Positions 1 to 11,822 of a stretch of 64,000 bases of DNA are shown here, one piece after another. A model generated the notes under the pieces. It saw nothing but the letters and a program-made list of their open reading frames with translations. It was not told the origin of the DNA and did no database searches. Within the stretch, counting starts at the first letter, position 1. Each line of letters begins with the position of its first letter. Both the position numbers and the translations under genes were made by a program. Source of the stretch: Ustilago trichophora (taxonomy: Eukaryota; Basidiomycota; Ustilaginomycetes; Ustilaginales; Ustilaginaceae); assembly GCA_900323505.1 (NCBI GenBank), contig OOIN01000029.1:62001-126000 (forward strand). Direction: 5' to 3'.

Positions 1-744
1 CGAGCGTATTCGCTCGTCTGATCCAGCACTTTACGCGCAATACAAACGCGTCTCACTGGAGAGGAGTTGTGAGAGTGTGAGTGAAATTGCGGCGTTTCTT
101 CACGACTCTCTTGGACTGCACAAAACTGATTTGTCTGTTTGCCATGCGAATACATTTTCTGTGTAAGAGAGCTTGGCGCGTTGACTACAAAGTGGAGTTG
201 TTCAGTTCAAAAGAGTCACGTCGTCTCTTTCTCTGGCTCAAGACCGAAGATTTTGGAAAGCGCGTCGGTCGTCTGGTCGTCTTGTGCTCACACGAACAGC
301 AGGACTAAGAAGAATCGCGCCTTGTTGGAGCAGAGCGCGACGTGGAGTTGGTGTAAATGAGCACACAGAACGCGCAAAAGGCTCAGTCAGAGCAACACCT
401 ACTGTGCACGAAAACATGAAATTTTCCGCTTCAGCACCTGACCAGCACCAGCACCAGCCAAACACCCTCAATCACATATAATGCTCAGCTCAATTTCCAT
501 CTAGCTTCTGTCCTTCTTCCTCCATCGTCGCACTGGTCTGCTCTCCATCATACCCCCTATCTTCTAGCATCTTTCCTTTCCTTGACATCCTCGTCCATAC
601 CGTGCGCACGTCTCTGTACACTTCTGCTGCGCGCTTTGCATTCCATCTCATCGGCGTCGCCATCAAACGTTTCACCACGCCTTCCATATACCATCTGGCC
701 AACCACCAGCACTCCGCACGCTCATTGCGGTCCATCAGCACAAG
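1..744. other. Upstream region and leader of RNR1
   Basis: No protein gene is recognised here. The stretch lies directly upstream of the RNR1 start and probably contains its promoter and 5' leader; a CATATAA sequence at about 473-480 could serve as a TATA-like element. Several short open frames on both strands are no longer than chance predicts at this base composition. Confidence 0.5.
46..51. promoter_or_regulatory. Candidate MCB box (ACGCGT) upstream of RNR1
   Basis: The palindrome ACGCGT lies about 700 bases upstream of the RNR1 start. In other fungi this hexamer binds the MBF complex and gives G1/S expression of ribonucleotide reductase genes. A single hexamer at this distance is weak evidence, so this is an inference from the identity of the downstream gene. 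Confidence 0.25.
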
Positions 745-3211
745 ATGATCTACGTATACAAGCGAGGTGAGTACACTACTTCTAGCACCATCCTGACATG
801 CGCATCTCTTGACATGCCCCCGACGTGTTGACTAACTTGGCTCGCACTATCTTCTCGAATGCCTCTTTCTCAGACGGTCGCAAGGAGGTCGTCAAGTTTG
901 ACAAAGTCACAGCTCGTATCTCGAAGCTCTGCTACGGTCTCGACCAGAACTATGTCGACCCCATCGAGATTACCCGCAAGGTCATTGACGGTATCTACGA
1001 GGGTGTCACCACCGTAGAGCTTGACAACCTTGCTGCCGAGACGGCTGCCTACAAGACCACAACCCACCCAGACTACGCCGTCCTCGCAGCGCGTATTGCT
1101 ATCAGCAACTTGCACAAGGAGACCAGCAAGAACTTTTCCCAAGTCGTTCAGGATCTCTACGAATACATCAACCCCAAGAATGGCAAGCACAGTCCCATGA
1201 TCTCGGACGCCACCTACAAGGTCGTCATGGAGCACAAGGATCAGCTCGACTCGGCCATCATCTACGAGCGCGACTTCCACTACAATTTCTTCGGTTTCAA
1301 GACCCTCGAGCGCTCCTACCTCCTCCGTATCAACGGCAAGGTCGCCGAACGTCCCCAGCACATGCTCATGCGTGTTGCTGTTGGTATCCACGGCCAGGAC
1401 ATCGAGAGTGCCATCGAGACCTACAACCTCATGTCGCAAAAGTACTTTACCCACGCTTCCCCCACCCTCTTCAACGCCGGTACTCCCCACCCACAGCTCT
1501 CGTCGTGTTTCCTCGTCACCATGAAGGACGACTCGATCGACGGCATTTACGACACTCTCAAGACCTGCGCCATGATCTCCAAGACCGCCGGTGGCATTGG
1601 TCTCAACATCCACTGCATTCGAGGTACCGGTTCCTACATTGCCGGTACCAATGGCGTCAGCAACGGTATCGTACCCATGCTTCGTGTCTTTAACAACACG
1701 GCTCGCTACGTCGACCAGGGTGGTAACAAGCGTCCTGGTGCCTTTGCCATCTACATTGAGCCTTGGCACTCGGATGTCTTTGAGTTCCTCGACCTGCGTA
1801 AGAACCACGGAAAGGAGGAGGTGCGTGCCCGAGAGCTCTTCTACGCCCTCTGGGTCCCCGATCTCTTCATGAAGAGGGTTGAGCAGAACGGTGACTGGTC
1901 GCTCATGTGCCCCAACGAGTGCCCCGGTCTCGCCGACTGCTACGGCGACGAATTTGAGCGTCTCTACGAGCGCTACGAGGCCGAGGGTCGCTCCAAGCGC
2001 ACCGTCAAGGCCCAGAAGCTCTGGTACGCCATCCTCGAGTCGCAGACCGAGACCGGTAACCCCTTCATCCTCTACAAGGACGCTGCCAATCGCAAGAGCA
2101 ACCAGAAGAACCTTGGCACCATCAAGTGCTCCAACCTCTGCACCGAGATCATCGAGTACAGTGCCCCCGACGAGGTCGCCGTCTGCAACCTTGCCTCGAT
2201 CGCTCTCCCCACCTTTATCGACCCCGTCACCAAAATCTACGATTTCAAGCGTCTCCACGAGGTCGCCAAGGCCATCTGCAAGAACTTGAACAAGATCATC
2301 GACATCAACTACTATCCCGTCGAGGAGGCTCGCAGGTCCAACATGCGTCACCGTCCCATCGGTATCGGTGTCCAGGGTCTCGCTGACGCCTTCATGATCA
2401 TGGGCTACGCCTTTGAGTCGCCCGAGGCTCGTCGTCTTAATGTTCAGATCTTTGAGACCATCTACCACGCCGCCCTCGAGCGATCGTGCGAGCTGGCTCA
2501 GGAGCACGGCACCTACGAGACCTATGCCGGCTCGCCCGCTTCGCAGGGTGAGCTTCAGTACGACATGTGGGGTGTCACCCCTTCGGACCTCTGGGACTGG
2601 GCCGGCCTCAAGGCCAAGATTGCCAAGCACGGTCTGCGCAATTCGCTCCTCCTCGCCCCGATGCCTACCGCCTCTACAAGTCAGATTCTCGGTTTCAACG
2701 AGTGCTTTGAACCTTACACTTCCAACATTTACTCTCGTCGTGTACTCGCCGGCGAGTTCCAGGTGGTCAATCCCTGGTTGCTCCGCGAGCTCGTTGAGCA
2801 AGGTTTGTGGAACGACACCATGAAGAACCGCATCATTGCCCACGGTGGTTCGATCCAGAACGTTCCCGGCATCCCCGACCGTATCAAGAAGCTCTACAAG
2901 ACCGTATGGGAGATCAGCCAGAAGGCCATCATTGACATGGCTGCCGACCGAGGTGCATTCATCTGCCAGTCTCAGTCGCTCAACATCCACCTTTCAGCTC
3001 CCACCTTCGGTCAGCTCACCTCGATGCACTTTTACGGTTGGAAGAAGGGGCTCAAGACTGGAACTTACTACCTCCGTACCAAGCCCGCGTCCAGCGCTAT
3101 TCAGTTTACCCTCTCGGTGGCTGAAGTTAACGAGGCCAAAGCTGCAGGCAAACGCGTCGGTACACCGGTGAAAAAGGTTGAGGATGCCCCCGTCATCGCT
3201 GCTGCGCCTGG

Positions 3212-3243
<32 letters not shown>

Positions 3244-3575
3244 AGGTCGCTGCTGCACCTGCTGTGGTTGCCAAGACCACCGCTGGTAGCGTTGAGACCC
3301 TCAGCCAGGGTGTAGGCAAGCTTGGCATCGATGGCACCGTCACTCAGGATGGGCCTGGTATCCGCAACCCGGATGAAGCTAAGGCCATTCAGGAAGCTAA
3401 AGCCGTTGCCGAGCAGGAGAAGGCCAAGACAGCTCAGCTCGCCGAGACAGTCAAGGGTGAAGTTGATCCCGGGTTCGCTGCTGCTCTTGAACGTCAGCGA
3501 CTGCGTCAACTCGAAGCCGATCAGCTAGTTTGCAGTCTTGAGAATCGTGAAGCTTGCTTGATGTGCTCTGGTTAG
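745..3575 (+). CDS. RNR1: Ribonucleoside-diphosphate reductase large subunit
   Basis: Two exons (745-766 and 874-3575) give 907 residues; the 107-base intron has GTGAGT and CAG borders. Exon 1 supplies MIYVYKR, which joins to [11 protein letters not shown] and recreates the canonical RNR1 N-terminus; without the intron there is no ATG at the correct place. The protein reduces ribonucleoside diphosphates to deoxyribonucleotides in the cytosol together with the small subunit. Visible parts are the N-terminal ATP cone, the LSSC redox cysteine near residue 219, NLCTEI near 428, PTASTSQ near 604, and the C-terminal CLMC tail that re-reduces the active site. An alanine-rich low-complexity linker (about residues 777-800) precedes the tail. 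It is convergent with the transposon island and is the leftmost gene. Identification is secure. Confidence 0.96.
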
Positions 3576-3823
3576 ACATGTCCTTTACTCCATTTTTTGC
3601 GCGTATTTTTTTCTCTGGCTTGAATCATGACCCTGTACTTTTAGTTTGCCTTGGCCCACCACCTTGTGTTGCTTGTCTGTCTTTACATATCTCCTCTTGT
3701 GCCGCTTGACGTTTTGTTCATGTATATAGTATTATTTTGTTCGATATGATATGTTTGATTTCTTATCGATTTTCAAGAGTGTGTTTGATTGTGTGATGAT
3801 TTTTTGCGAGGTTTGGGTATATA
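3576..3823. other. RNR1 3' flank
   Basis: This T-rich stretch follows the RNR1 stop and runs to the TA target of the first transposon-like element. It probably contains the 3' untranslated region and polyadenylation signals. No gene is seen. Confidence 0.5.
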
Positions 3824-3845
3824 CAGTCGCGTCCAATACTGCCCC
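3824..3845 (+). repeat. Left terminal inverted repeat of the 794-bp element
   Basis: This 22-base end pairs with 4596-4617 with two mismatches and begins with CAGT, as is usual for mariner-type ends next to a TA. Confidence 0.8.
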
Positions 3846-4595
3846 GTATCTTACCAAATTTGAGTGGCAAATTCTGAAAATTTCCAACAGCACAGCACAC
3901 AATTAGCTCTGAAACACCACATCACACAAGAATGATCACCACCTTAATGTCAATATTTTACTAGCTCATATCTAAAACCTGGATGTGATAGATGCTATCC
4001 ATAGCTACAACTCACTCACCAACAGAAAAAAGAGTTTAGTCTTAGTTATTGTGCTGTAGAAGAATTGGCTCTCTTTTTTTGGAAATCTGAGTCCAAAATT
4101 TGCACATTTGTGCACTTTATCAGTCTCTGGAATTTTCAATTTGAAAATTTGAAGATACCCTTCCTTATACTGCCTTTTTCTCCTCAATGTCAGCAGACAC
4201 TTGCCTATATGTTGGTGAGAAAGTTGTAGCTATACATACCAGCTACACACACCATGATTGGTCCAAGTGAGCAGCAACATTGATCATGTGTGATTTCCAT
4301 TCTTGTGAAGGGGGGTGTTTTTTCGCAATACTGTGCTGTGCAGTTGAATTTCACAAAATTTTTGACCCCAATTTAAGGCTATCTTGATGCTGTTCCCGTT
4401 CAATAACCAAGACTAAACTATTTTTTTAGTTGGTGAGGAAGTTGTAGCTATGGATAGCATCTATCACATCCAGGTGTTAGATATGAGCTAGCAAAATATC
4501 AACATTATGGTGGTGATCATTCTTGTGAGGAGGCTCAGATTTGTAAGAATGACTGGTGTGGAGCCTCATTGATATTCGGCTCAGAACAAATTTAT

Positions 4596-4617
4596 GGGAC
4601 AGTTTTGGACGCGACTG
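4596..4617 (-). repeat. Right terminal inverted repeat of the 794-bp element
   Basis: Reverse complement of 3824-3845 with two mismatches, followed directly by the TA duplication at 4618-4619. Confidence 0.8.
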
Positions 4618-4874
4618 TAAGCTGATACATTTGATATATTACTGGTAGTGGTGTAATGATTGTGACCTTGGTCTTCCAACAAACAAAGGAAAAAAGAAGT
4701 TGCAATCGACCCAAGTTTTGCTTGCTTTGTTGTCCCTGAACGCTGGTGAAGCGTTAATTCAATGCATTGATAGAATATGAAAATCACCATGGCATTCACA
4801 GTATGCAAGAATGTCACAATCTTAAACCGTTTTAAAATCATCAACAAAAAGGCTACATACTGTACAGTACAGTA
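4618..4874. other. Spacer between the two transposons
   Basis: AT-rich DNA without a recognisable gene. It ends in a GTACAGTACAG run, into which the next transposon appears to have inserted. Confidence 0.4.
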
Positions 4875-4901
4875 CAGTACCTGTTGAAAAGTTTGTGAAC
4901 G
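4875..4901 (+). repeat. Left terminal inverted repeat of the Tc1-type element
   Basis: This 27-base end matches the reverse complement of 6217-6243 exactly and follows TA at 4873-4874. Confidence 0.9.
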
Positions 4902-5006
4902 TTGAGTTAATTTCTAATTATCTGGTGATCACGTGTATATGTGCCGTTGTTGACGTCGATCAATACTACCACCATCATCACAATCAATGAACCTTATTTG
5001 CCTGTC

Positions 5007-6067
5007 ATGGTCCACAGGAAGGAGCTGTCAACCAATCAGTGTGCTCAAATTACCGCATTGCAGGGTCAGGGCCTGTCCCTGAACCAAATTGCCGGGATCA
5101 TTGGTTGTGCCAAAACTACAGTCTTCAATACAATCAGGAACTTTGAACAGCATGGCAATTATGCTTCTGCTGCACAATCTGGCCGTCCGCCAAAGTGGAC
5201 AGCTTGGCATCATTGATACTTTATCTGGGAAACCTTAAAGAGCCCCTTTTAATCATGGAGACAGCTGTCAGCAGCATTGGGCGGCATCCCGGTGCAAACA
5301 CTGTGCAACTCGGCGTACCAGGCCGGTATTAATTGCCGGATTGCGCTCAAGAAGCCATTTTTGACAGCTAGGAACAAGGTTAAACAGTTAAACTGGGCCC
5401 TGAGCAACCAATCAACAGACTGGAAACATATATTGTTTACTGATGAGTCAACTGTCCAACTTGGCAAACGTCTGGGATATACATGGGTATCACAGCAAGC
5501 ACAAACAAGAAACCTTCTAGAATACATGGTACCAACTTTCTGGAGCGGCCGTTTCTCCATCCATGTATGGGCCAGGATCAGATACAACATCAAGACCCGG
5601 TTATACGTTATTCCGTTGTCTCCTTGCAAGAAGAGGCCAAAGCAAAACAAATGGGCTCTGGCCAAAACATTGACAGCCAAAAAGTACAGCAATTTCATCC
5701 TTGGTGGTCCACTAAAAAGTACAGTTGAGCAAGCAGCGCTTGCAGGGATTGAACTAGAGGTTGTCAAGGATGGAGCAAAGATACATTGGGCAAATATAAC
5801 AAAGGAGCGTCGTAACCGTTATGGCATAAAGTCATTATCACCCCTCCTTCCTCTCTGGACTTAAATCCTATAGAGAACAAGTGGGCATTGATGAAACATA
5901 GGCTTAGTAAGCAGGTACCACAGCCACAGACCCATGAAGAGCTAGCAAAGGCCGCAGAAGAGGCCTGGAATGAGATACCAATGGATCACATCAATGCAAG
6001 TATCGACTCCAAGGAGGAGCGGGTTGCACAGGTGATTAGTAAGCAAGGTGATCCTCTCAAGTACTAG
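5007..6067 (+). pseudogene. Tc1-family transposase, frame-broken
   Basis: Three segments in different frames make up one transposase. The first (from the ATG at 5007 to a stop at 5214-5216) carries a helix-turn-helix of the Tc1/Pogo kind (LSLNQIAGIIGCAKTTVFN) and a GRPPK linker. The second (about 5255-5860) carries the first catalytic aspartate in LFTDEST and a second in VVKDGAKIH. The third (about 5838-6067) carries DLNPIENKW, which contributes the third acidic residue of the DDE/D triad, and ends at TAG. At least two frame breaks separate them. The order and spacing are those of a Tc1-like transposase of about 350 residues. It is almost certainly inactive as it stands, but it could be the decayed relative of the enzyme that moves related elements elsewhere. 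Confidence 0.85.
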
Positions 6068-6216
6068 CTCACGGCCAAAAGGCCTTCACAGTCATGTAGT
6101 CTGTCTTCCGATCAATCAGACAGTGTGCATACTGGCCATAGTACCATTGAGTATTGATGTTTGACAAAGCCTCAAAGAAGAGGCCTTGTCGGCTGGTTGA
6201 ATGATTTTCTACATGT

Positions 6217-6243
6217 CGTTCACAAACTTTTCAACAGGTACTG
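6217..6243 (-). repeat. Right terminal inverted repeat of the Tc1-type element
   Basis: Exact reverse complement of 4875-4901, followed by TA at 6244-6245. Confidence 0.9.
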
Positions 6244-6678
6244 TACCGTACAAATAAACAGAAAACAAGCTACAAAAACATCTTCAACATGGTCAACATG
6301 GTCTGTCCAAAAGAAGGATTAACACCTACTAAAACTCTAGGATTTATGGAATAAACCCGCAACCAACCACAGTCAATAGAAAAAAAAATGTAGGCTAAGA
6401 ACAAGTTGTACTGTAGGATATACCACAGAGCATCAAGAATCTGTGCATGGTGTACAAATCGCTATATTGACCAAACTGAGCTAGATAAGTAATACACCAT
6501 CAACCCGCAGACCATCATCCACAATAAAATCCAAAGTTGAGCATGCACACTTGAACAAAGCAACCAAAACAACATTGCAAACTCATGAACCGTGTGAAAA
6601 TTTGACATTCAAAGAGTATATAGACGGTGAAATGAATAGTTTTGCAAAAAATGTATGTAGAGCCACGCAGAAGAGGAA
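6244..6678. other. AT-rich flank between transposon and VNX1-like gene
   Basis: No gene is seen. The composition stays AT-rich up to the stop of the exchanger gene, so this may be further old mobile-element sequence or the 3' untranslated region of that gene. Confidence 0.4.
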
Positions 6679-9600
6679 TCATCGAGCCCACAAGCTAGCC
6701 CACAAGGCATAAGCCCATTTGAAAAGACCCAAGTTGGGCAAAAAGGTTGGCGAGTCGGGTAGCAGCATGGATGTTGCCCCTGAGACAGCGTATCCCACTC
6801 GTGCACCTGCGGCTTTGGCCGCTCCCACTCCACTACCTCGAGTGAGTCCATCAGGGACGGCACCAAACCTTCCACCTTGGATCGTGAAGCTCAATCGGTC
6901 CTTGACAGCTTTCCCAACTCCAGCAGCGACGATTCCAGCCCCCGCAACAAAGTTGTTCACCAGCGCACCGGTGGGATCGCGGTTATCATCTCCTGGATCC
7001 TCTACATCGCCCGTAGAGGGTGCAAAGTAAAAGCCTGCCACCAGGACCATGTACGACAAGATGCAAATGGTGCCCCTGTAGTAGTTGCTCCTACTCTCAA
7101 TGTACGTATAGGTGAGCAGGAAGACCGAAAAGATAATGGCAATGACATCCCATCGAGGAAAGATAAGCGTGAAGCTGCGATGAATCAGATTGTCATCTGC
7201 CACACCTGCGTTGTAGTACGCCGAGAAGACGACCATGGCAGGGATCTGAATAAGACAGACTTGAAGTGCGTACGCGGATCCAATCTCCATAGAAAGCGCG
7301 ATATTGCCGTTGATCGCGAACGACATGGCGTTCATAAACTCGGTAGTGTTGGGCACGAGGGCGAACAGCGTAATGCCGAGGAATTTTTCATCAATGCCAG
7401 AGCCGTCGAGGACGACGTCGACTACGTCGACTAGGATCTCGGCGATGATGGCGTAGAGAACCGTGCATGACAGCAAGACGGTGAGAGAGGTACCTCGAGA
7501 CCAGGAGGGCGCATCGTGACCGCCATGCCCCTCACCTTCCTCCGCAGCGGCATCTTCGTGCATCGAGACGTGCTTGCCGTGGTTACCGGCGCCACTGAGC
7601 GAGTGACGCAGATGCCCGCGTTCGGCGTTGGTATTGGCTTCGTGCTGCTGTTGAAGGACGTTGTGAAATGCAGAGGCAGTGAGGGCTACCGCTCGGTCGT
7701 ACTCTTCTTGGCTGAAATGTTCGGGCAGATGCAAGGGGCGCGGCGTGGTGTCCTGCGTAGCGTCCGTTCCTTGGCGCGCATGGCTGCTCGAAGGGCCCTT
7801 TACGGTACCGGGAGCTGACCCAGCTCCACTGACAGCCGAAGAGTGGCTCTGCGCACGATCACCACTAGCAGGGTGCGTAGTCGGCAACAGCTGTTGCATC
7901 ACCGCCGCAGGCACAAGCCGCTTGTAGATGGATGCACGCTGTGCCGAGGGCAGATGAGCCAGCGTTGCCTGATTCGAAATGATCCCGCCATGCCCAGGCT
8001 GGACCGGCTGTGGATTCTGCCAGATCTGCGAGGCATGTGTGCGTAGCGAGAACCAAAGACCGACACCGTATGACAGGACAAGAATGACAGTGCACGTGTA
8101 CATAAGACCGCGGACATTCTGCTGGAAAAACGGATCGGTCGCCGGGGGAACATGCTCGTAGAAGCACCTTCGGCAGCTCCAAGAGTCGCCAGGCACATTG
8201 CCAGTGGGGCAACCTTCGCAGGTGAGCTGGAACGTGCCGTAAATCTGATAGAACAATGTCGGCGTCAGAATACCAATGATAGCCATGATCAACATGGTAC
8301 TCGTGACACCGGCAGATCTGGCATTGAAGCGCTGCTCCTTCCTCCTGGTCGCACCGGAGCACATGGAGAGGCCAGGCATGAGCAGTACACCTGCCAGAAT
8401 AGACCCGATCAGCGAGCCTTCCACCAGTCTAGCCTTCTCCTGGGTAAGCGCGATAGCATACAGAATAATCTCGATAATCGAGCCGAAAGTGGCGTTGATG
8501 ACGGCACCCATACCGATACTACTCTGCGCGCTGATACTAGCTACCGCCATGCCGATGAAATACGACAGCGGTATGACACTGCCCAGTGCGAGCATAAAGA
8601 TGACGCCCTGACCCGAGATAAAGGCAAGGAATCCATGCTTGATGTGATGGTGCTCGACGTAGCGCTCGATGATGAAAAAGTCGATGATGGTGAAGAAGAC
8701 CAGAGGGACCGTGTTGACAAAGAGAATGTTGACACCGCCGACCGTGTACTTGTAGTACTGGCCACCGACGGCTCGGTACGTGCAGAGGAGGATCTTGCTG
8801 CGTCGCTGCAGGGTGACCTTGCCGGCATTGATTGACTTGGGACGGGGCGCGGGCTCACCAGGCTTGAGCGGGAGGAAGAACTTCTTGGCAGCTCCTGCGA
8901 CTTCTTCGAGCTCGTCATCGTGGCGCTTTTCGAGACCTGGAGCGGAACGGAAATGAAGTGCAAGCGGACGAGTGGCGAGGTTCTTTAGCAAAACCCAAGT
9001 GAGCTTGGCCATAGGAATCGGGAAGACCATGCCCCAGCAGGCGAGGCAGACGAGACCCATCAAGGGGAAGAGCAAGATGGCGTAAAAGATGCCAAAGGCA
9101 GTTCGGCCGCCGACGCGCTGCGCAGCTCCGACATCGTGACCTTGCTCATCCTGGACGTAACCGTAGACGCGCTGCTCAGCCTCGATGCGCTCAAGATCCG
9201 TCAGCAGTTGTCCATCTTCAGCGTCCAACATGCTGCCGTAGTCGTTGGCCTTGGCTTTACCCTTAAGTGAGCTAGTCTCGTCTTGCTCTTGCTGCGAGGT
9301 GCGACTGGATTCGTTGTGCTCCGAAGCCCGAGGGGTGGATCGACGCGCCTCGGAGCCGCTGGAGGAACCAGCATCGGCAGACTGGCGGACGCCTTGATCT
9401 CCGCGCAGAGTGTCGTGGTGGCTGCTGTTGAGCTTATCGCGAGGAGTCAAGAGAACAGAATCGGGACGCGAGTTGAATGGAACAACGTGAGAGTGGTCAT
9501 GTGGGAAGCGTGCTGCGACAGGGGTGAATGAGTTTTCGATCCACTGCGAGTCGGCAGCAGGCTCGTTGCTGTTGTTGTTGTTGTTTTCGTTGCTGGAAGC

Positions 9601-11591
9601 GGTACGGTCGCCACTGTCTGGACTGACTTCTACCTCGACATACTTGCCAAAAGGCCAGAAGAGATATCCACCAAGTTCCCAGACGACGCGAGCATATCTC
9701 GATCCGCCGAGGGGTACCACGTTGATCAAGATCGAAGAGACGTAGCAGATGAGAGAGAGCCAGGAGCCGAAGAAGATGGTCCAGAGAATGTTGCCGGGGA
9801 GCAGATGACGCTCTGCGGCGGCGCTCGGGATAGAGTGGAGGGCGATCTCGGCATTGCGGGTGACGGAACGCGATTTCTTGTATAGGGCGGGCTTCCAGAT
9901 GGGCAGACCAAAGGGATGCTCAATGTTGATGGCGTCCTGTCGATCTTTGAGCGTGTACTCGACATCTTGGTCATCGAGACCATCCTCGTCATCCTCGTCA
10001 TCCTCGTCGGCTTGGCCATTGTCGTAATCGGCGTCGACGTCGTTTTCGTCTTGTTGATCCTGATGATCGAGTTGGTCACGACGACGACGATCAGCGAGGC
10101 TGGCAATGGTGTCGCGCTCCTCGTCGTGATCAAAGCCTTGGTCATCGTCATCTTGTACGCTGCCTGCCATGCTGGAGCTGGTATCGGTGGCAGCACGAGC
10201 GCTGTTGGAGGCAGGGCCGTGGCCGGAGAAAAAGTCGTGAGCGCCACCGGTTTGGGGAGGCTGGTAAGCGCTTCTGGGGCCGACGGTGCTCTGCTGGCCA
10301 TGACTGATGCCGCTAAAGCGGTTCTGAGCGGAATTCTGAGTGGAACTGGCTCTGCGAATGTGCGCGTGAGGTGAAGGGTAGCCAGCAGCGGAAGATAGTT
10401 TGCTGGCAGCCCCGCCAGGGCTTGGGAAAGCGGGCTGCGAGGTTGGAGAAAGCGTACCAGGCTGTTGGAGGTTGGCGAATGCGGGAGGAGGTAGCATGAT
10501 GGTGGTTGGACGAGCTGATCGATCGGGTCGAGGCGAAGGTGAGCTGGGACGCTGACCAAGAATGGCCGATGCAGGCTTGAGGCTAGGCGAGAGAAGGGCA
10601 GGATCGTTGGTAGCGGAAGCGTAAGCGACCGACTGACGAGATCGCTCCTTTTCGGCCTTCTTGCGCATAGCCTTTTGGCGCTGACGAGCCTTCATACGAC
10701 GACGAACGAGCTCTTCACCCCTATCGTGTGGTTCTACTTCATCATCTTCATCGTCCAAGGGACCGTAGCGGCCGTCGTCGCCGGCGTCGAAAAAGTGGTC
10801 GTCGCCACGGTAGGCTTTGCTCTGTCTGCGAGCGTTGCTCGAGTCTCTGGTGTTGGTGGATGTACGGCGGGATTTTTGAGCGGTGGCGGAGATTGTACCG
10901 CTGGCGGAGCGGGAAGGATCGACGAGTAAGCCTGGACGACCGATGGAGGTGGCTTGACGGATGGCGTTGTCAATGGGACGGCCTCTGTGGTGGGAGCTTG
11001 TCCACTGGTCAGGATCGTCTTCGGCTCCGGAGCTGTATTCGGAAGCCGACATTGCAGATAGTGTCTCGAGATCCGAGGTGGCATAGGAGACAGAGCGCTG
11101 GTTGTGAGAGCCCTGCCTTGCGAGTGCGGGACGCGTCTGCGGGGTTCTGAGCGTTGGCTGTAGAGTCAGCGTAGCATTCCATCGCAAGAGAGAGAAAAAA
11201 GTGTTAGAAAAAGCTACCAAGATGGAAGGATTAAGGTTGCAGAACATACATTAGCCTGACCGCGCCCAATGGTGGAGGGATTTGCATCTTCATACGAGCC
11301 GGTGTTGGTGGAAAAGGACGAGGATGATGGGTGGTGGTGTGGTTGAGTGGCGGAGGAAGGAGTTTGTTGGGGAATGGGAGGACGTAGAGTGGTGTTTGGT
11401 CTGAGAGTGGATGCAGCTGGCTTAGAAGCAGAGGAAGAGTTGGAAGTCAAAGGTTGCATGTGTGATTGGGTAGGGGTTGTGCTGAGCGAGGCATTGAGTG
11501 AATCGTCAGTGTGAGTTTGCTCTGTGGTGGTGGGGTGGGAGGGGGCAGAGGAGAGGGGACGCTTGTGCGTATCTCGACGAGGATCACTCAT
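6679..11591 (-). CDS. VNX1: Vacuolar cation/H+ exchanger, VNX1-like (CaCA/CAX superfamily)
   Basis: Two exons on the minus strand (11591-11250 and 11157-6679), with a 92-base intron (GTATGT, CAG, phase 0), give 1606 residues. The first 540 or so residues are disordered and rich in Ser, Gln and Asp. They are followed by the conserved DRQDAINIEHPFGLPIW segment typical of Vnx1-type proteins, then two blocks of membrane segments. The first block has the exchanger signature GAVINATFGSIIEIILY, followed by a cytoplasmic loop; the second has LVPNTTEFMNAMSFA. A CEGC/CRRC cysteine pair lies in a loop between them. The family exchanges Na+/K+ (and related Ca2+) for protons at the vacuolar or ER membrane. 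The disordered N-terminus is longer than in yeast (908 residues). Family assignment is strong; ion preference is inferred. Confidence 0.85.
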
Positions 11592-11763
11592 GGTGATAGG
11601 CGGAGATGAGCAAGCAAGTAGTGTTTAGGAGATCTTTGCAGGCGTCATGGACCGTGTTGATGCTTTCTTGTTCAAGAATGCTGGTGGTGATGTTGTTGTT
11701 GGTGATGACGGTGATGATATGCTGGAGATGAGAAACAAGTAAAAAGTAGTCGAGTTGTATGTA

Positions 11764-11822
11764 GTGGTGGTGGTGGTGGTGGTGGTGGTGGTGGTGGTGG
11801 TGGTGGTGGTGGTGGTGGTGGT
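11764..11822. repeat. (GGT)n microsatellite, about 59 bp
   Basis: About nineteen uninterrupted GGT units lie 170 bases upstream of the exchanger start codon, probably in its leader or promoter. The length suggests that it is polymorphic. Confidence 0.95.

Larger units (their letters stand above)
3824..4617. mobile_element. Non-autonomous TA-target DNA transposon (MITE-like), 794 bp
   Basis: The element starts with CAGTCGCGTCCAA and ends with its reverse complement; 20 of the outer 22 bases match (3824-3845 against 4596-4617). It is flanked by TA on both sides (3822-3823 and 4618-4619), the target duplication of the Tc1/mariner superfamily. Inside the ends there is a second, longer pair of inverted arms (about 3925-4051 against 4401-4528) that are nearly identical, and a third diverged copy in right-arm orientation at about 4209-4310. 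No transposase-like reading frame is present, so it must have been moved in trans. Its base composition is AT-rich, unlike the neighbouring genes. Family assignment rests on ends and target only. Confidence 0.8.
4875..6243 (+). mobile_element. Tc1/mariner-type transposon, 1369 bp, inactivated
   Basis: Perfect 27-base terminal inverted repeats (4875-4901 and 6217-6243, starting CAGTACCTGTTGAAAAG) are flanked by TA at 4873-4874 and 6244-6245. The interior holds a broken transposase on the plus strand (5007-6067). Outside the left TA the sequence continues GTACAGTACAG and outside the right TA it reads CCGTAC, so the element appears to have inserted into a pre-existing GTAC-rich motif. The perfect ends suggest fairly recent activity or mobilisation in trans, despite the frame breaks in the gene. 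Confidence 0.9.

Noticed and set aside
825..873. Start of RNR1 inside the unspliced frame (residues before DGRKE)
   Set aside because: That reading begins at a non-ATG codon and replaces the conserved MIYVYKR start, which the spliced model restores.
870..2990. Long open frame antisense to RNR1 (706 codons)
   Set aside because: It is the mirror of strong codon bias in RNR1; the protein lacks any family feature and the plus strand is certainly coding.
3925..4528. Inverted arms considered as a CRISPR-like or palindromic array
   Set aside because: Only two arms and one diverged copy, no regular spacers, eukaryotic context; a transposon fold-back explains them.
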